DNA of 64,000 nucleotides from Delphinus delphis (taxonomy: Eukaryota; Chordata; Mammalia; Artiodactyla; Delphinidae). The translations under genes were made by a program, and so were the position numbers. Positions within the stretch are counted from its first letter, which is position 1; each line of letters begins with the position of its first letter. The notes beneath the pieces are model-generated. The model was not told the DNA's origin and did not search any database. It saw only the letters and a program-made list of their open reading frames with translations. The stretch lies in the NCBI RefSeq assembly GCF_949987515.2, contig NC_082689.1:99362957-99426956 (forward strand), given 5' to 3'. Positions 22,601 to 35,480 of the stretch are shown here, one piece after another.

Positions 22601-23455
22601 TAAAGAAACAATTATGTAGCTGGAAATATACCAAGTAAAGAACCTATTTCTGAGAGATGGGTAAGAATTTTTGAGAACAAGATTCTTTGAAAAACAAAAT
22701 TATGCTAGGGAGGAGAGATGTCACATCCTCTTGAATTTTTGGACTCAGATATAAATTGACTGATCTAAATATAGGAAAAGTTGGTTTGTAAATTGAAAAT
22801 GCATTAGGACCATTTGCTCCCATTCCCACAGGACTGCACTGTTAGGGAGAGATGTGTCTGAGGCCATATTTTGTTTGGTTTGAAAGGACCTTGAAGACTG
22901 AAGGGCAGAGTTGGTTCTGCTTTGATTATTGTAATGCCAACATATTTTTATTCAGTGCGAGCCTGGTGATTCCTAGTCAGAGGGGAAATGTACTTGTTTA
23001 ATGAAAGATTTCCTGGATGAAGGAAGGAACACATGGTAGCCTCAGGTTTTCTGTCATATTGGAAATAAATGTAAAAATATGTGTTTGCCTTTCTAGGATG
23101 CTACATTGACTTTAGGTGTTCAGGTGCAGTTTAGAGAAGACCCTCCAAATGTCCATGGACTTCAAGAAGGCATCACATCTTAATGTGGGGTAACACCAGC
23201 AGGCAGGGACAAAAAATAGATGGGTTTACAAAACAGCCAAACTGGATGACTGTGACCCTGAAGGTTGCTTTGCCTTTATTGTAGTTTAAGGAGTGCATTC
23301 TGATCTGAGCTAATGACACATTCTAGTCCTATGAACCTGAAAATATCATTTGATTTCCTCAGAAGATGAATTAAAGTTTCCTAACAGGAAGGTGAAAATG
23401 AAAAATATTTTCAAGTTTCTCATAAATCAGGAAACAAGCTATGTGCTCAGAACCA
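19614..23455. other. Mostly unique sequence, no gene recognised
   Basis: A MIR/L2-like piece lies at about 19895-20015 (TAGATGAAGAAAGGGGAGTC ... CTAGAACTTGGGTCGTTGG). The remainder has no recognised element. The open frames of 60-85 residues at 20667, 21268, 21373, 21542 and 22644 show no family resemblance. Confidence 0.4.
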
Positions 23456-23459
23456 ATTA

Positions 23460-23575
23460 TTCTATTTAGTTCTCACAACCACCTTGCCAGCTCTATGTTA
23501 TTATCCTCATTTTACCGATGAGCCTGGAGGTCAGAGTAGCCTTCTCCAAGTCACAGAGTGAAGAAGCAGGTGAGA
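23460..23575 (+). repeat. MIR element
   Basis: TTTAGTTCTCACAACCACCT, TTATTATCCTCATTTTACCG, ATGAGCCTGGAGGTCAGAG and CCAAGTCACAGAGTGAAGAA follow the MIR core in order. Confidence 0.75.
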
Positions 23576-26500
23576 AGACCCTTAGCTCCTTCCTACCCCT
23601 GCCTAACAGGGCATAGAAGTAAGTCAGACTTCCAGGCTCAGTCAGGGCCAAGTGGTTCAAACAGGACTGCCGAGGGCCTTGGCTTTCCCCTTCCAAACAA
23701 GCACACTGGGCTTTTTTGGGCAAACAGGCCTTGTACCCGGGGCTCAGGGATGAGTCCTTGGTATCTGTGTGTCCCAGGCACATGGCTTCCCTGAGTGGCC
23801 CACTCCACAGGACAAAGCTTCTAATGGGGTCCCTCCCTTTGAGTTAAGTTCATTAACCTCGTCTAGTACTCTAGTCACAGTTTATGGACTCTTGAAGGAG
23901 TCCTGGTTCCCTGTGTGGCTCTTTCCCAATCTATTCTCCAAGCTGTCCTAGGGTCATCATTCTGCTTGTTCCTAAGTACCCCCAAGTTCCCACTGAAGAG
24001 CTAATAATATCTTAAGCCCTTGACCAAGAACTTCTAACATCTGAAAGTTGAATTTCCCATAGAAAATCTCAGTTATCCCTTCTACCATGCATGAAAATCT
24101 CTAGGAACGAATTCCCTTTGGAAAGTAAGACCATTTGTGTTTGAACACTCTCATCTTTGGAAATTGCTTCCTTATCTAGAGCCCAAGTATATTGAGCTGC
24201 CTATAGCTTTCACCCTAGTCCCCGTTCTCAGAGAAGTTAACTGATGTTTTTCAAAGGCTCATAGCAAGTAGGTGACAGAGTTAACCACCATTCCTCAGGC
24301 GGCAAATGAGAAGGGTTTGGAACTGAATCAAGTTCCCAGGCTTAGACTGACATTCATTCATTTAAAATATACTTTTTGTGTTCCTACTAGGTGGCAGGCA
24401 CGGTTGTAATTGCTTGGTATACATCAGTGGACAGAAACCATGAGGAATAAGTCTAATCACTGTTCCACAGGAAAAACCTTTAAATATTTGAGGTCACTTA
24501 TGTTTTTACCATTGAGCCATCTCCAGGCTTACAGGCTAAATCTATCCAGTTCTTTCTGTATACGATATGATGTCATCATCCTTTATGCGGAGCCTCATTA
24601 GAAATGAGGGCCAAAAGAAAATGGGCCACATTCCTTTCCTCTTCATCACACCCCAATGTCTAACAAATACTAACACTCAATAAGTAGTTGTCAAGAAAAT
24701 AATATGACTGCATCTTGCTTATTTCTGGAACTCTTCTAATTTGGGCTGGAACTTGAACTGAATCTCTTTCAGCTAGAATTTGTAAATTTACTCCCTGAAT
24801 AATGATAGAAATCCTTTTACAGTATGGGATAAGATTGATCACAAGGTGTTGTTTTAAGGAAACTACACAAAATAAAAGTATAAGTGGACTATTCATGTCA
24901 AAGGTAGGCATCGAAATAAAGAATAAGCTTACAGCCAGCGATCCTAGAACTAGTGAAAATGAGGACCACAGCACATCAGAAAAGGGTTGTGGATATTTGG
25001 AACTTTAGGTTTATTTGTCCAGGTAAAGAATTTCCCAGAAGAGCAAACCCCATTATAAAGGATTTTATTATTATCAGCAGTGTATCTTGAACTGTAGCTC
25101 TCACCAGCAGAACTCACCACTTCTGCATGAATGTATTTTAAATAAATATTTCTGTCTTTTCCTTTGAACTCCTAGCATTTAGTGCTAACGACCATTATTT
25201 AACTTACTCTTGTACTCTGGCATCTCTTAAAATACTATACTGTTACGTGCTTGGTGTTATTTTACTTTTTCTTCTTTTGCATGTATTCTTTGTCTCTTTA
25301 ACCAGAGTAAAGTTACTTTTTGAAAGCAGTGCAATGTTTTTCACTTCTTTCTGGGTCTCACAAAGTCTTCAAGACATTGTTGTATTAGTCAGGCTGGACC
25401 AAAATGCTGTAACAAATAGATCCACAGACATATAATGGCTTAAATGCAATGTAACTTATATCTTATTCATTTAAGCGAGCTGGGTGTTCTTGTTTATAAA
25501 CATGTGAATTCAGGGCTAGTAACTTTCACTATCTATTTCCTCCCTCCCCAGAACTTTGCTGCCGCCTTCAAGTTTGCAGAAGCTCAAAGAGCTTAGCTGA
25601 GCCACATCCCATTCTTAAAACATGGCTCACAAATACAAACATGATTTCCAGTCAGTGTTATTGGAGATTTGAGGCATATGGCCATATCAGAGGCATAGGT
25701 GACTGGGGTATGTAGCCCTTTCCTGAGCAGCCACTTTCCAGACACAAGTCTGTACTCTAGAAGGCAAAAATGGATTTTGATGGGCAACTAGCTGTCTCTG
25801 CTAAGCACAAAGTGGGTTTAACAAATATTTGGTGATGTATTTATATCAGCAGTAAAGATGAATCGCTTTTATTTCTCCTTGGAACAGTGCTATTAAATGC
25901 CTCTTAGAAATTTTAGAAAATTCTGCAGTAGTGTGCACTAGATTATGCATTTCTTCAACAGTGATTTGAAAGATGGCTGATGTTTATCTAAGGAGATGTG
26001 GAGCCATTTAATATTATTAATTGCTAACAAATGGTTAGGATTTACACGAATTGTCAAAGCTTAAAGCTCCAAATAATCATTCCTCACACAGGAAAATTTA
26101 TTGTGCCATTATGCTTATTTCTATCAGGGTTCCTATAGTACAATCGCTGTTCACTATTAAATTTTTATTGCACATTTAATTTATCTTTCCCTCTAGTGGG
26201 GAAGTGTATTAGAGAATTCATTCGACACTCGTATCATCTCCCCTTCTGTTTTTCTCACTCTGCTCCCCCTGAAATAGATAGGAGTATATTTGTATCTTGG
26301 TAGTAATTATACAAAAGCTGAGGAGAACGATGCTTTGCTGCTGCCTGAAGGGAATTATCCAGCCAGAATTAGCTTTATGGAAAACCAAGTGGACTTCCAT
26401 TATAAACATTCATTTTCAGTGGTTTATAAAGAGTTCTGGAAAAAATCCATTTATAAGTTAAAGCTTGCTTTTCATCGATTAAGATAGAAAGTAATTTTGG

Positions 26501-27894
26501 TTTCCAAATATTAAAGGCAGACGGCTTGTTAAAGGTTGAGGTTGAGGGGCTATTTTGTTTACAAAGTGCTGTGTTGAAAATGAGGTTTTATGTTCCTGAA
26601 GGTATAACTTTTACGTGCAAAGGTTAGAAATCTCATTCCCTGCCCCTTTTCCTGCTTCTAGAGTTATATATGGTTGAATCAAGAGGAACACAATGAAACA
26701 GCACACAAAAACCACCTTTTTTTTCATCAACAATGCTTTTTTCTTAACAGGGCCCGATTCAGTGCAAACACCCTATGCTTGGTCAGTGGAATCACTCTCT
26801 TGAATTTCGGAAAGATTTCTAGCTCTTGGGCCTCATTCACTAAAACAGAAGTCAGCTTGGATTATTGATTAATCTGAAGCTTTGGTCTCTCACAGGATTT
26901 GATAACATGCTACAAGTATTTTTCACACATTGAACAGGTACCAAAGTTTTATTTGTGTTTTGGGTAAGAGGCTGGACATGACAAAATATCAGTGATCCCA
27001 TGTCTAGAGCCTAAGTGAGGTTATATATTTTTTTCCCTTGAGTTAATACAACTATAAGGCCTGCTGAACTCAGAAGGGAATGCATAGCTGTCTCCCTCTG
27101 ACAGGAAGAATCTCTGAATCCTCCGAAGACTGGGGGTTACGACTTTGATATGCCTTCATTTCCACCCCCCTGAGAACAGCTTTTCTCTTGAGCACACTGA
27201 ATGCATTTAATCTACGTATGTATTTGCCAATGACTATATTTGTCTATTTCCTTATAGACATTGACATTAATGCCCTGGAGAGCAGTGTAATTAGTGCTTC
27301 AGAAGAAATGGCATTTAGATCTGACATTTAGAGGGTTTTGATACTGGACAGTAGCTTGGGGCTTAATAGTTTTTGAGTAATTTCTCCATCTTTCCCTTAC
27401 TACCTGAATGTAACAGCCAGTCGAGAAAGACTGAGCAACCACCAAAGCTGAGCTGCCTTCCCCATTCACCTCCTGAGGGTAGGGTTCTGGAACCTCATAA
27501 ATTATGTTCAGCCTGACACCATCCAGCGGGACTTCCACTTTGGTCAGGACGTACTCTTGTAACCCTACTCTCTAGGGTCTTCCTGTCAGCCTGAGAACCA
27601 CATGGAACAAACTCTTCCTTTTCTGATAATTACTGATTATCATTAGGTACAATGCCAGGGCTTGGCATCATTGACCTGAAGGGGCATACTTCTCTGAGTG
27701 CTAACCAGCATACGATGCTTAGTAGCTATTCAATACATGTTGTGTCTGTGTTGCTTAACACTTTGACTGATCTGTTCCATAAGCTTAGGAGACCCACCTG
27801 ACAACGCTTTTCCTTGAACTGACTGTCTAGCTCCCTCCTGCAAGATCCCACCAGACACACATGCACACATACATACTCAGCCTAAACTGATCTT
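23576..27894. other. Mostly unique sequence, no gene recognised
   Basis: A short ancient-repeat start lies at 24350-24420 (GGTGGCAGGCACGGTTGTAA). At about 25385-25790 there may be an old LTR or DNA repeat (TATTAGTCAGGCTGGACCAA). From about 25900 to 26900 I recognise no repeat at all. Overlapping frames at 23493-23951 and 26218-26868 are short and unrelated to known families. Confidence 0.4.
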
Positions 27895-28345
27895 GACACT
27901 GTTAACTGGTTATAAGTGACCGAAGCCTACTCAAACTGGTTCAAGATGAAGGAAGTGATTGTTTTAAGAACAGAAGAGGCTATACAGAGGTTGAGGAAGT
28001 GGCAAGTCAGTAATTGAGACTGCTCCTTCCATCTTTCATGGACTCCTGGGAACTCCCATCTCAGACTTTTTCCATATATTTGCTTCATTTTCTTAGTTTT
28101 TCTCTGCAGAACAACTTTCTCTCAAGCTCCCCTTTTCTGCTTCCAAATTAATTTACTTGTAAGTATCTTGGTTTGCATGGTCCTTACTGCAGCCCTGACT
28201 CTCCAGGAATATTTGGTTTAATCACACACCATCAACTGTCTTCAGTCTTCAAGTGCTTTTGTTCAAATTCTCAAGTTCAGACAGTGCCAATAATCTGTAG
28301 TCTCCCAACTGACAGTCTTCTGTTGTCAGCCAAAGGTAGTTGAAA
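27895..28345 (+). repeat. Possible ancient interspersed repeat
   Basis: TTATAAGTGACCGAAGCCTA and CTCAAACTGGTTCAAGATGA recall the opening of an old dispersed repeat I have seen in other mammals but cannot name. The right limit is uncertain. Confidence 0.3.
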
Positions 28346-31300
28346 TCTGAAACCTCATTTTGTCATTTAGTAGGACTAGGTGATTTGCTTTATGTTATAA
28401 TTTTAAACCATCAGTAGTTTCATTATTTGAGGATTTATTAATGAACATATAACAAGAGCTACAGAGAAGCAGGAAAGGTTTTGCCAAATATTTTAAGGTA
28501 GAATGAAATAAAGGAGGTTTTTTTTTTTTCCTGTTTCTCATGTTCTGAAAAATTTCCTGGCTAGAATCTAATTTATATTCTGAATTTAAGTTGGCAATAC
28601 AGTTTGTATAATAGAAAACCACTTTTTCCTCCTTTACTAAATAAACGTTGAATAAATTTTTAAGAATATTGGTTTGAAAGACTGTTGAATGATAACTCGG
28701 CCCTGGGTGCCTGTATCTTTCAGGAAGGCTGTGGTTTGCATCTGGCACTCAGAGCTAGTTCTAACCCCACATTATCTCTAAAAATTGTGTTTAGGAATTG
28801 GCCCAGTTTCTGGTATAAGGGAATTTAACCCTGGTTGCCCCGAACTGCTGGCTGAGTCTCTCCCTGGGTCAACGAGAGCCTTGGGTGGAAGAGAAATCTC
28901 TGCCAGGATGACAACTGCCGCCCTCCTACAGTCACAAGGGTATATAGAGCCCTGGACTGAGCAGAGGCTGCTCCTTTGCCAGGCTGTTCTACTTTTTAGT
29001 TTGATTTCCTCCCAGCATGTCACCTCCCTGTAGAGCCATGGGATGTCTTTCTGATTTGGTTTGGCAGCATTAATCTAAAGAACATGTTTAATGGCCTGGC
29101 CATGGTTATTTGCATAGTTTTGTTTTGCTTTTTGGTAGCTGCTGACCTTTGTTAACACTGGGAGGCCTTGGGTTTGCTAAAGGCTTGCTTCTGCCTGGAG
29201 CCCAGATTCTCCTCCCAGATGTTCTGTGTCTGCAGTCGCTGCCACTGTGCTTTCGGAGGCGTCCTAATTCAGGGCCACTGACTGCTGTCAGAATGAATGC
29301 ACGTGGCCAAGAGGGGAAGGTGGCAGCAGCTCCAGGCAAGCTGCCTCCTTTGCTGACTCATTGCTGCCCCACGGGGTCAGACTTCTCTGCTCACCAGGGC
29401 AGCGAATCTCCAGGTGGTGTAGTCTCAGTGTACTAGTGATGGATTGCATTATTGGGGAATTCCTGGCTGAGGCTGCTGTCAAGTGCGCTGAGAGCTACTG
29501 TCACTGAAGGAGAGAGAGTGAGCAAAGGACTCACCTTAGAAGCCACGCACTTTTGTTTTTCCAGATCTGGTGTCACTTGCTATTAGTGTCAATGGAACAT
29601 GGCCATGGACCTTTGCTTCTCCTGACTTTCCCGATTCTGTCGTGGGCTACCCAAGCTCTTCTCCAGGTGACAGTTCAGACTTGCAGTCTTGATGCTCTCT
29701 TCCATTCCTCTTCCCCACAGACTTAACGCCCACAGGCTCTCTCATTTCCTCTGGCACTGCATTACCTTCTGGACAACATTCTCTCCCTAGCCAAGGCCCT
29801 CTTCATCTCACCCAGCTTGGACTGAAAAGCAACAGTGGGGAGCCAGTAAGAGGAGATTTCTATGTAAAAAGCAGATCTCCACACTTAATTCAGAGGTGAC
29901 TCTGAAATAAGGCTTTTTCCCTGAGGGAAGTAGGTCAAGGCATCATCACTTTTACTATTTCTTTCTCTGATGATTTGTGTGGCGGTTCCCGAGGCACTGC
30001 TGCCAGGTACGGAAGTTCTTATCACTTGTAACTCACCCCAGACTTGAAGCATTTTAGATTAGAAGTTTGTAAAGAAAAAGAAAAACAAAATAAAACCTAC
30101 AACAGAAAAGGGATCATTGGAATGAATGCACATTCCAGCCATCCTACAAGGTTCATTTTGTCTCATCTCCATGAAACCACCTACTGCTCTAGCTTCCCAC
30201 ACTGACACTTTCTTCTCTGATATCCACAGATCCTACCACTGTACTATATGAGACATGTGGCTTAAATTATTACATAGCTATAGGTGGATTTCTAGGTCTT
30301 TAGGTCTTTAAACACTGCAAGCCTTTTTTTTTTCTTCTCTAAATTGGGGTGTAATGGCTTTGAGGGCAGAGGCTATATCTTATCTGGAACAACCTGAGAA
30401 TGGGATGGATTAAGTCTTGAGCAGTTTTTCCCAGATTTGATTACAAACTCTAAAGCAAAGCATGAGAAAAAGCATATTATTGTAGTATTATCGATGTTGT
30501 TATGAAAAGCATTATTGACTTATATATGCTTCCAAATCATTTTAGAAAGTGATTTGAGAAACCCTTATCTCTATCTTTCTATCTTCATGCCTACAAGAGG
30601 ATGATTTTTTTTTAAAAGGTGAGGAAATGACAGCAAAGGGAAAATGAATCAGAAAAATAAGATAAATAGAAAGTTTGATAATACATAATGAATATCATGA
30701 GACAGTATTCCACTGCTGGAGATGAGCCTCAAATTTGGTTGTAAATTTACCAGCAACCAAAACAAAAAGGAAACACAATCTGTTGCAAACATTATGATGC
30801 CAATAAAATGAAAACTTAAGCAAATGCAGGAAATGCCTGCTATTACTGGTTCTGAGATCCCAGTGACCTACAACTCATGATTCCCGAGAAGGGCCACTGA
30901 TGCTATTATTGCCAACATTTTGTCATTGCCAACATTTTCAAAAATAGGCAAGTTTCTCAGCATCCCCCCAGCACATGCTAGTGACATGTTAGTTTAATAG
31001 GCATTGTTCCATGTGCCTTAAAACAGTGCTTCATAAAAACAGCAACAACAACAACAAAAAACCAGTGCTTCATGAAATAGTATTTTTCTTGCTGAAACCA
31101 ATAGTTCAAAAATTTTATGTGGTCTGTATATCAGTAAACATTGGTAATCAACCCAGTGGAGGGCAGGTTTGACAAACTATCACTAAAGTTATGGGTGAAT
31201 ACTTGAGTAGAAATTCATAAAATCTCCCCCAAGAGGAAGCCTGAATATTCATGTAAATGTTTAGGTAGGAAAAGTATCTAATTTGAAATAACTGCCAAGA

Positions 31301-31634
31301 AATTGTAATATAAAGTTTCATGACCATGTGTTCCATACTAGCAAATAAAAAAAAAAAAGGGTGGCAAATCTTCTCCATCACTGCAGATCCAAAATCATCT
31401 TGAGCAAAAGAATAAAGAGTAGAAAATGTCAGTTAATGATTTTCCATGAACCCGCATTTTCAGAAAATTGGATTGGTAGTTTTGTTCATTTTGTGTTTTA
31501 TAGTATCTCAGCAGGAGCGGTACTGGGTGGTCTCATAAACTTTCAGAATGTGGAGAGCTGGGGAGAAAAGGGCATAACATGGAGAATATTTACTGAATAT
31601 TTACTGGTGGGCAAAGGGAAATAAGGTATTTGCT
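28346..31634. other. Unique sequence, no gene recognised
   Basis: The segment 28790-29480 is more GC-rich than its surroundings. It has overlapping frames on both strands, a TATA-like GTATATAGAG at about 28938 and a perfect octamer ATTTGCAT at 29108-29115. None of this establishes a gene. The rest is AT-rich and unassigned. Confidence 0.4.
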
Positions 31635-31650
31635 AAAGAAAAGGGGGAGA

Positions 31651-31858
31651 GGGCTTCCCTGGTGGCGCAGTGGTTGAGAGTCCGCCTGCCGATGCAGGGG
31701 ACACGGGTTCGTGCCCTGGTCCTGGAAGATCCCACATGCCGCGGAGCGGCTGGGCCCGTGAGCCATGGCCGCTGAGCCTGCGCGTCCGGAGCCTGTGCTC
31801 CACGGCGGAAGAGGCCACAACAGTGAGAGGCCCGCATACCGCAAAAAAAAAAAAAAGA
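31651..31858 (+). mobile_element. CHR-type SINE, short variant, with TSD
   Basis: A little-diverged copy starting GGGCTTCCCTGGTGGCGCAG and ending in poly(A). A tRNA-like A box (TGGCGCAGTGG, 31663-31673) and B box (GGTTCGTGCC, 31706-31715) of the pol III promoter are visible. The 16-bp repeat AAAGAAAAGGGGGAGA flanks it at 31635-31650 and 31859-31874, so it is probably a fairly recent insertion. Confidence 0.95.
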
Positions 31859-32059
31859 AAAGAAAAGGGGGAGAATAAAGTTATAAATAATAAAGTCAAG
31901 AATAAAGTTTCCTCTTCAGAGAACAGGAGGTAAAGAGAAATCAAAGGGACTTTTCCTTCCCTTTCCCCATCAGTCTTCTTTCTGCCTTGTGGCTTTTCTC
32001 ATGCCCCACTGCTACAGTGGCACATTGCGGGTAGGGACAGTCCTTCCAGAGGGAGAGCA

Positions 32060-32260
32060 AATGACAAGAGTTTGTGTTCTGGAGCACTGGAGACAGGGCC
32101 CAGGGGGGCTGGGTTACCCAAGGCCTTGCAAGCACTGATAAAGAGTTTGGATTTCGTTTCATAGTACATGGCACCATTGCAGGGTTTTACATAGGTGAAC
32201 AGTGGGATCAGATTTTCGTTTTAGAAATATTCCTTTGGCAGCGTTATGGAGCATTGACTG
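32060..32260 (+). repeat. Ancient repeat, same family as 690-1200
   Basis: AAGGCCTTGCAAGCACTGAT, AAGAGTTTGGATTTCGTTTC and TGCAGGGTTTTACATAGGTG followed by GGGATCAGATTTTCGTTTTA match the later part of the repeat family seen at 690-1200. It encodes nothing, despite an open frame across it. Confidence 0.45.
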
Positions 32261-32479
32261 GAGAGGACAGTTGCCTTAATTCTGTCTCGAAATACTTTGT
32301 GATGAGCCCTCTGATTCCTGGTATTTCATGCCACCCTGAAGTGGTAAGCATTCTTGCTGTCCACTGTTTCTCCAAGAAGGGCCTTCTAAAGGTCAGAAGT
32401 ACACCGAAGAACGACATGCCAGGCTATGTTTTGTGAAGCATCATTTCAAGTCGGCCCAACCATATCTGAAGCTTCCGCA

Positions 32480-32658
32480 TCCCAGGTTGAATTGGTTGGT
32501 TGAATCCGGGGATGTGGAACCTGCAGATATGGGACGGGAGTGGGGGTGACTGTACTATGCCAATTTATGTGAGGGACTTGAGCATCCGCAGATTTGGGTA
32601 TGGGAGGTGGATGGGGGTCCTGGAACCAATCCCCATTGGATACTGAGGGACGACTGTA
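32480..32658 (-). repeat. MER2-like Tigger DNA transposon, internally deleted
   Basis: TTGGTTGGTTGAATCCGGGG, GGGACTTGAGCATCCGCAGA, GGGGTCCTGGAACCAATCCC and ACTGAGGGACGACTGTA match the two ends of the MER2/Tigger type in one piece, with the middle missing. Confidence 0.7.
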
Positions 32659-33179
32659 CCATGAGTCGTTTTCATCTCAAAAACTTTTTTAAGTTCCTCA
32701 TTCCTAATAGGAGAAGGCTTCCTCATTAGCCCTGTCTGTGGACTCCTCACTCTGATGTCACCTGTACCCACGGTACTTCAAGTCCATCTTTCTCTAAATT
32801 CTCTTCTCTAGTGAAATTAGTCTACTTATTCCCCAAATAGGCCTGTAATATTGATGCTGTTTTCTCTTCTTGGGCTGCTTTCACCACTTTTCTCTTCTGA
32901 ACCAAGAAATACCCAAACTTTAAATCCATATCAAATATTTTCATCGCTAAGGAGGCAAAATAAATTAGAAATAGCCTGGTCTCTAAAAGCAAATGTATCT
33001 GGATTTCATGCTAGCTTTGGTGTTTGTAGACTGACAGTACAATATCCCAACCAGGATGTGGACATTGATACAGTTGAAGTACACAACGCTTCTGTCACCA
33101 CGAGGATCTCCTGTTACTGCTTTACAGGCTACATTCACTTCCTTCTCACGCCGGTTCCCTCCTTGACTCCTGGTAATCA

Positions 33180-35480
33180 ATAACCTGTATTTCTATAATT
33201 TTGTGGTTTTAAGAATGTTATTTAAATGGAATTATTGTGTAACTTTTGGGATTAGATTTTTTTCACTCAGCGTAATTCTCTAGAGATTCTTCCAGATTGT
33301 TGCATGTTTCAATAGTTCATTCATTTTTACTGCTGAGTTAGGTATTCCATGGTATGAATGTAACAGTCTGGTTAACTTTTCGCCTATTGAAGGACATTTG
33401 AATTGTTTCCAGTTTTGGCTATTACAGGTACAGCTGCTATGAATATTTGTGTACAGGTTTTTGCATGGACATATGTCTTCATATCTCTGGGATAAATACC
33501 CAAGAGTGCAATTGCTGGATCGTATGGTAGTTGTTTGGTTTTGTTGTTGTTTTAAGAAACTGCCAAACTCATTTTCATAGTGATCGTATCATTTTTCATT
33601 TTTACCAACAATGTATGAGTGATTTCATTTCTACATATCCTCACTAGCATTTAGTGTTGTCACTATTTTTTATTTTAGCTGTTCTGATAGGTTTATAGTG
33701 AGATCTCACTGTGTTTTTAATTTGCATTTGGTGGATGGCTAATGATGTTGAACATTTTCTGATGTGCTTATTTTCCATCTGTATATCCTCTATGGTGAGA
33801 TGTATCTTCATGTCTTTTGTCTTTTGCCCATTATCTAATTGGATTGTTTGCTTTTTTGGTTGAGTTTTGAGAGTTCATTTTACATATTCTAGTCCTTTAT
33901 CAGATATGTGGTTTACAGATACTTTCTCCCATTCTGTAACTTGTTTTTTTTTATCCTCTTAACAGGGTCTTTCCCAGAGCAAAAGTGTCTTTTAAAAATA
34001 TTTTGATGAAGTCCCAATTTATCAGTTCTTCCTTTTATCAATTGTGATTTTGGTATCAAATCTAAGAACTAGCTCTAGAAGCTCCTGAGAAGTTCTCTTA
34101 TGTTTTCTTAAAAAGTTTTTTTTTCAGTTTTGCATTTTATATTGGTCTATGATACACTTTGAATTAGTTTTTTTTTTTTTTAAAGAAGATGTTGGGGCTA
34201 GGAGTTTATTAATAAATTTATTTATTTTTGCTGTGTTGGGTCTTAGTTTCTGTGCGAGGGCTTTCTGTAGTTGTGGCAAGCAGGGGCCACTCTTCAACAC
34301 GGTGCGCAGGCCTCTCACTATCGCGGCCTCTCTTGTTGCGGAGCACAGGCTCCAGAGGCGCAGGCTCAGTAGTTGTGGCTCACGGGTCTAGTTGCTCCGC
34401 GGCATGTGGGATCTTCCCGGACCAGGGCTCGAACCCGTGTCCCCTGCATTAGCAGGCAGATTCTCAACCGCTGCACCACCAGGGAAGCCCTTGAATTAGT
34501 TTTTATTTAAGATGTGATACTTAAGGTGAGGTCTATTTTTTTACTTCGATGTCCAGTTGTTCCAGCACCATTTGTTGAAAAGGCTATCCTTCATTAAATT
34601 ACTTTTGTATGTTTGTCAAGAATCAGTTGGGCATATTTCTGTGCGTCACTTTCTGAGTTCTCTGTTCTGTTTCATTGATCTATGTGTCTATTCCTCTACC
34701 AATACCACGTAGTCTTGTTTACTAGAACCGTATAAGTATTGAAATCAAGTAGACTGATTATTACCAGTTTATTCCTATTTGTCATATTTGTTTTAGCTGT
34801 TCTTGTTCCTTTACCATTCCGTGTAAATTGTAAAATAATCTTGTCCATATCTATAAAAATCTTGTTAATATTTTGATTGGAATTACAGTAAACCTATATG
34901 CCAGTTTGGGGAGAATTGATGTCTTTGTTAAATCTTCTAATCCATAACCATGATTCTCTATTTATGTACTTAAAATTTTTTTCATTAGCAGTATATAGTT
35001 TTTAATCTGCAAGTCATACATGTTTTGATAGATTTACATCTAAATCATTATATTTTGAATGATTGTAAATGGTATTTTCCTTTAAATTTTGCTTTCCACA
35101 TGTTAATTATTACTGTATAGAAATGCTATTGATTCTTGTGTGTTGATCTTGTATCCTGTGACCTTGCTGAACTTATTCATTCCAGGAGGATTTTTGGGAA
35201 AGATTCATTGGGGTTTTCTAGGTAAGCAATGTCATCTTCAAATAGACACCGTTTTACTTCTTCATTTCCAATCTGTATGCGTTTTATTTCTTTCCTGGCT
35301 TTATTGCCCCGGCTAGAACTTGCAGTACTATGTTGAATAAGAGTGTTGAGAACAGATATCCCTGCCTTGTTCCTGTTCTAAGGGGAAGCAATTCAGTCTT
35401 TCACCATTGTGCACAATGTTAGTTACAGGTTTTCTGTAGATTCCTCTGTAGCTGAGGAGGTTCTCTATTTCTTTTTCTTT
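33180..35480 (-). repeat. Old L1 3' end and ORF2 remnant, antisense
   Basis: From left to right: antisense L1 3' UTR, ORF2 C-terminal sequence (CTGCTATGAATATTTGTGTA, CTGGGATAAATACCCAAGAG) and reverse-transcriptase region (TGTATCCTGTGACCTTGCTG, GTACTATGTTGAATAAGAGT). It ends near a poly(T) run at 35480. It is degenerate and is interrupted by a SINE at 34173. Confidence 0.85.
34173..34490 (-). mobile_element. CHR-type SINE, long variant, antisense, with TSD, nested in L1
   Basis: Poly(T), ATTTTTGCTGTGTTGGGTC and a terminal CACCAGGGAAGCCC define an antisense long-type copy. The 14-bp repeat TTGAATTAGTTTTT flanks it at 34159-34172 and 34491-34504. It inserted into the older L1. Confidence 0.93.

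Noticed and set aside
31590..31944. Four overlapping frames of 78-103 residues
   Set aside because: They are translations of the SINE at 31651-31858 in several frames.
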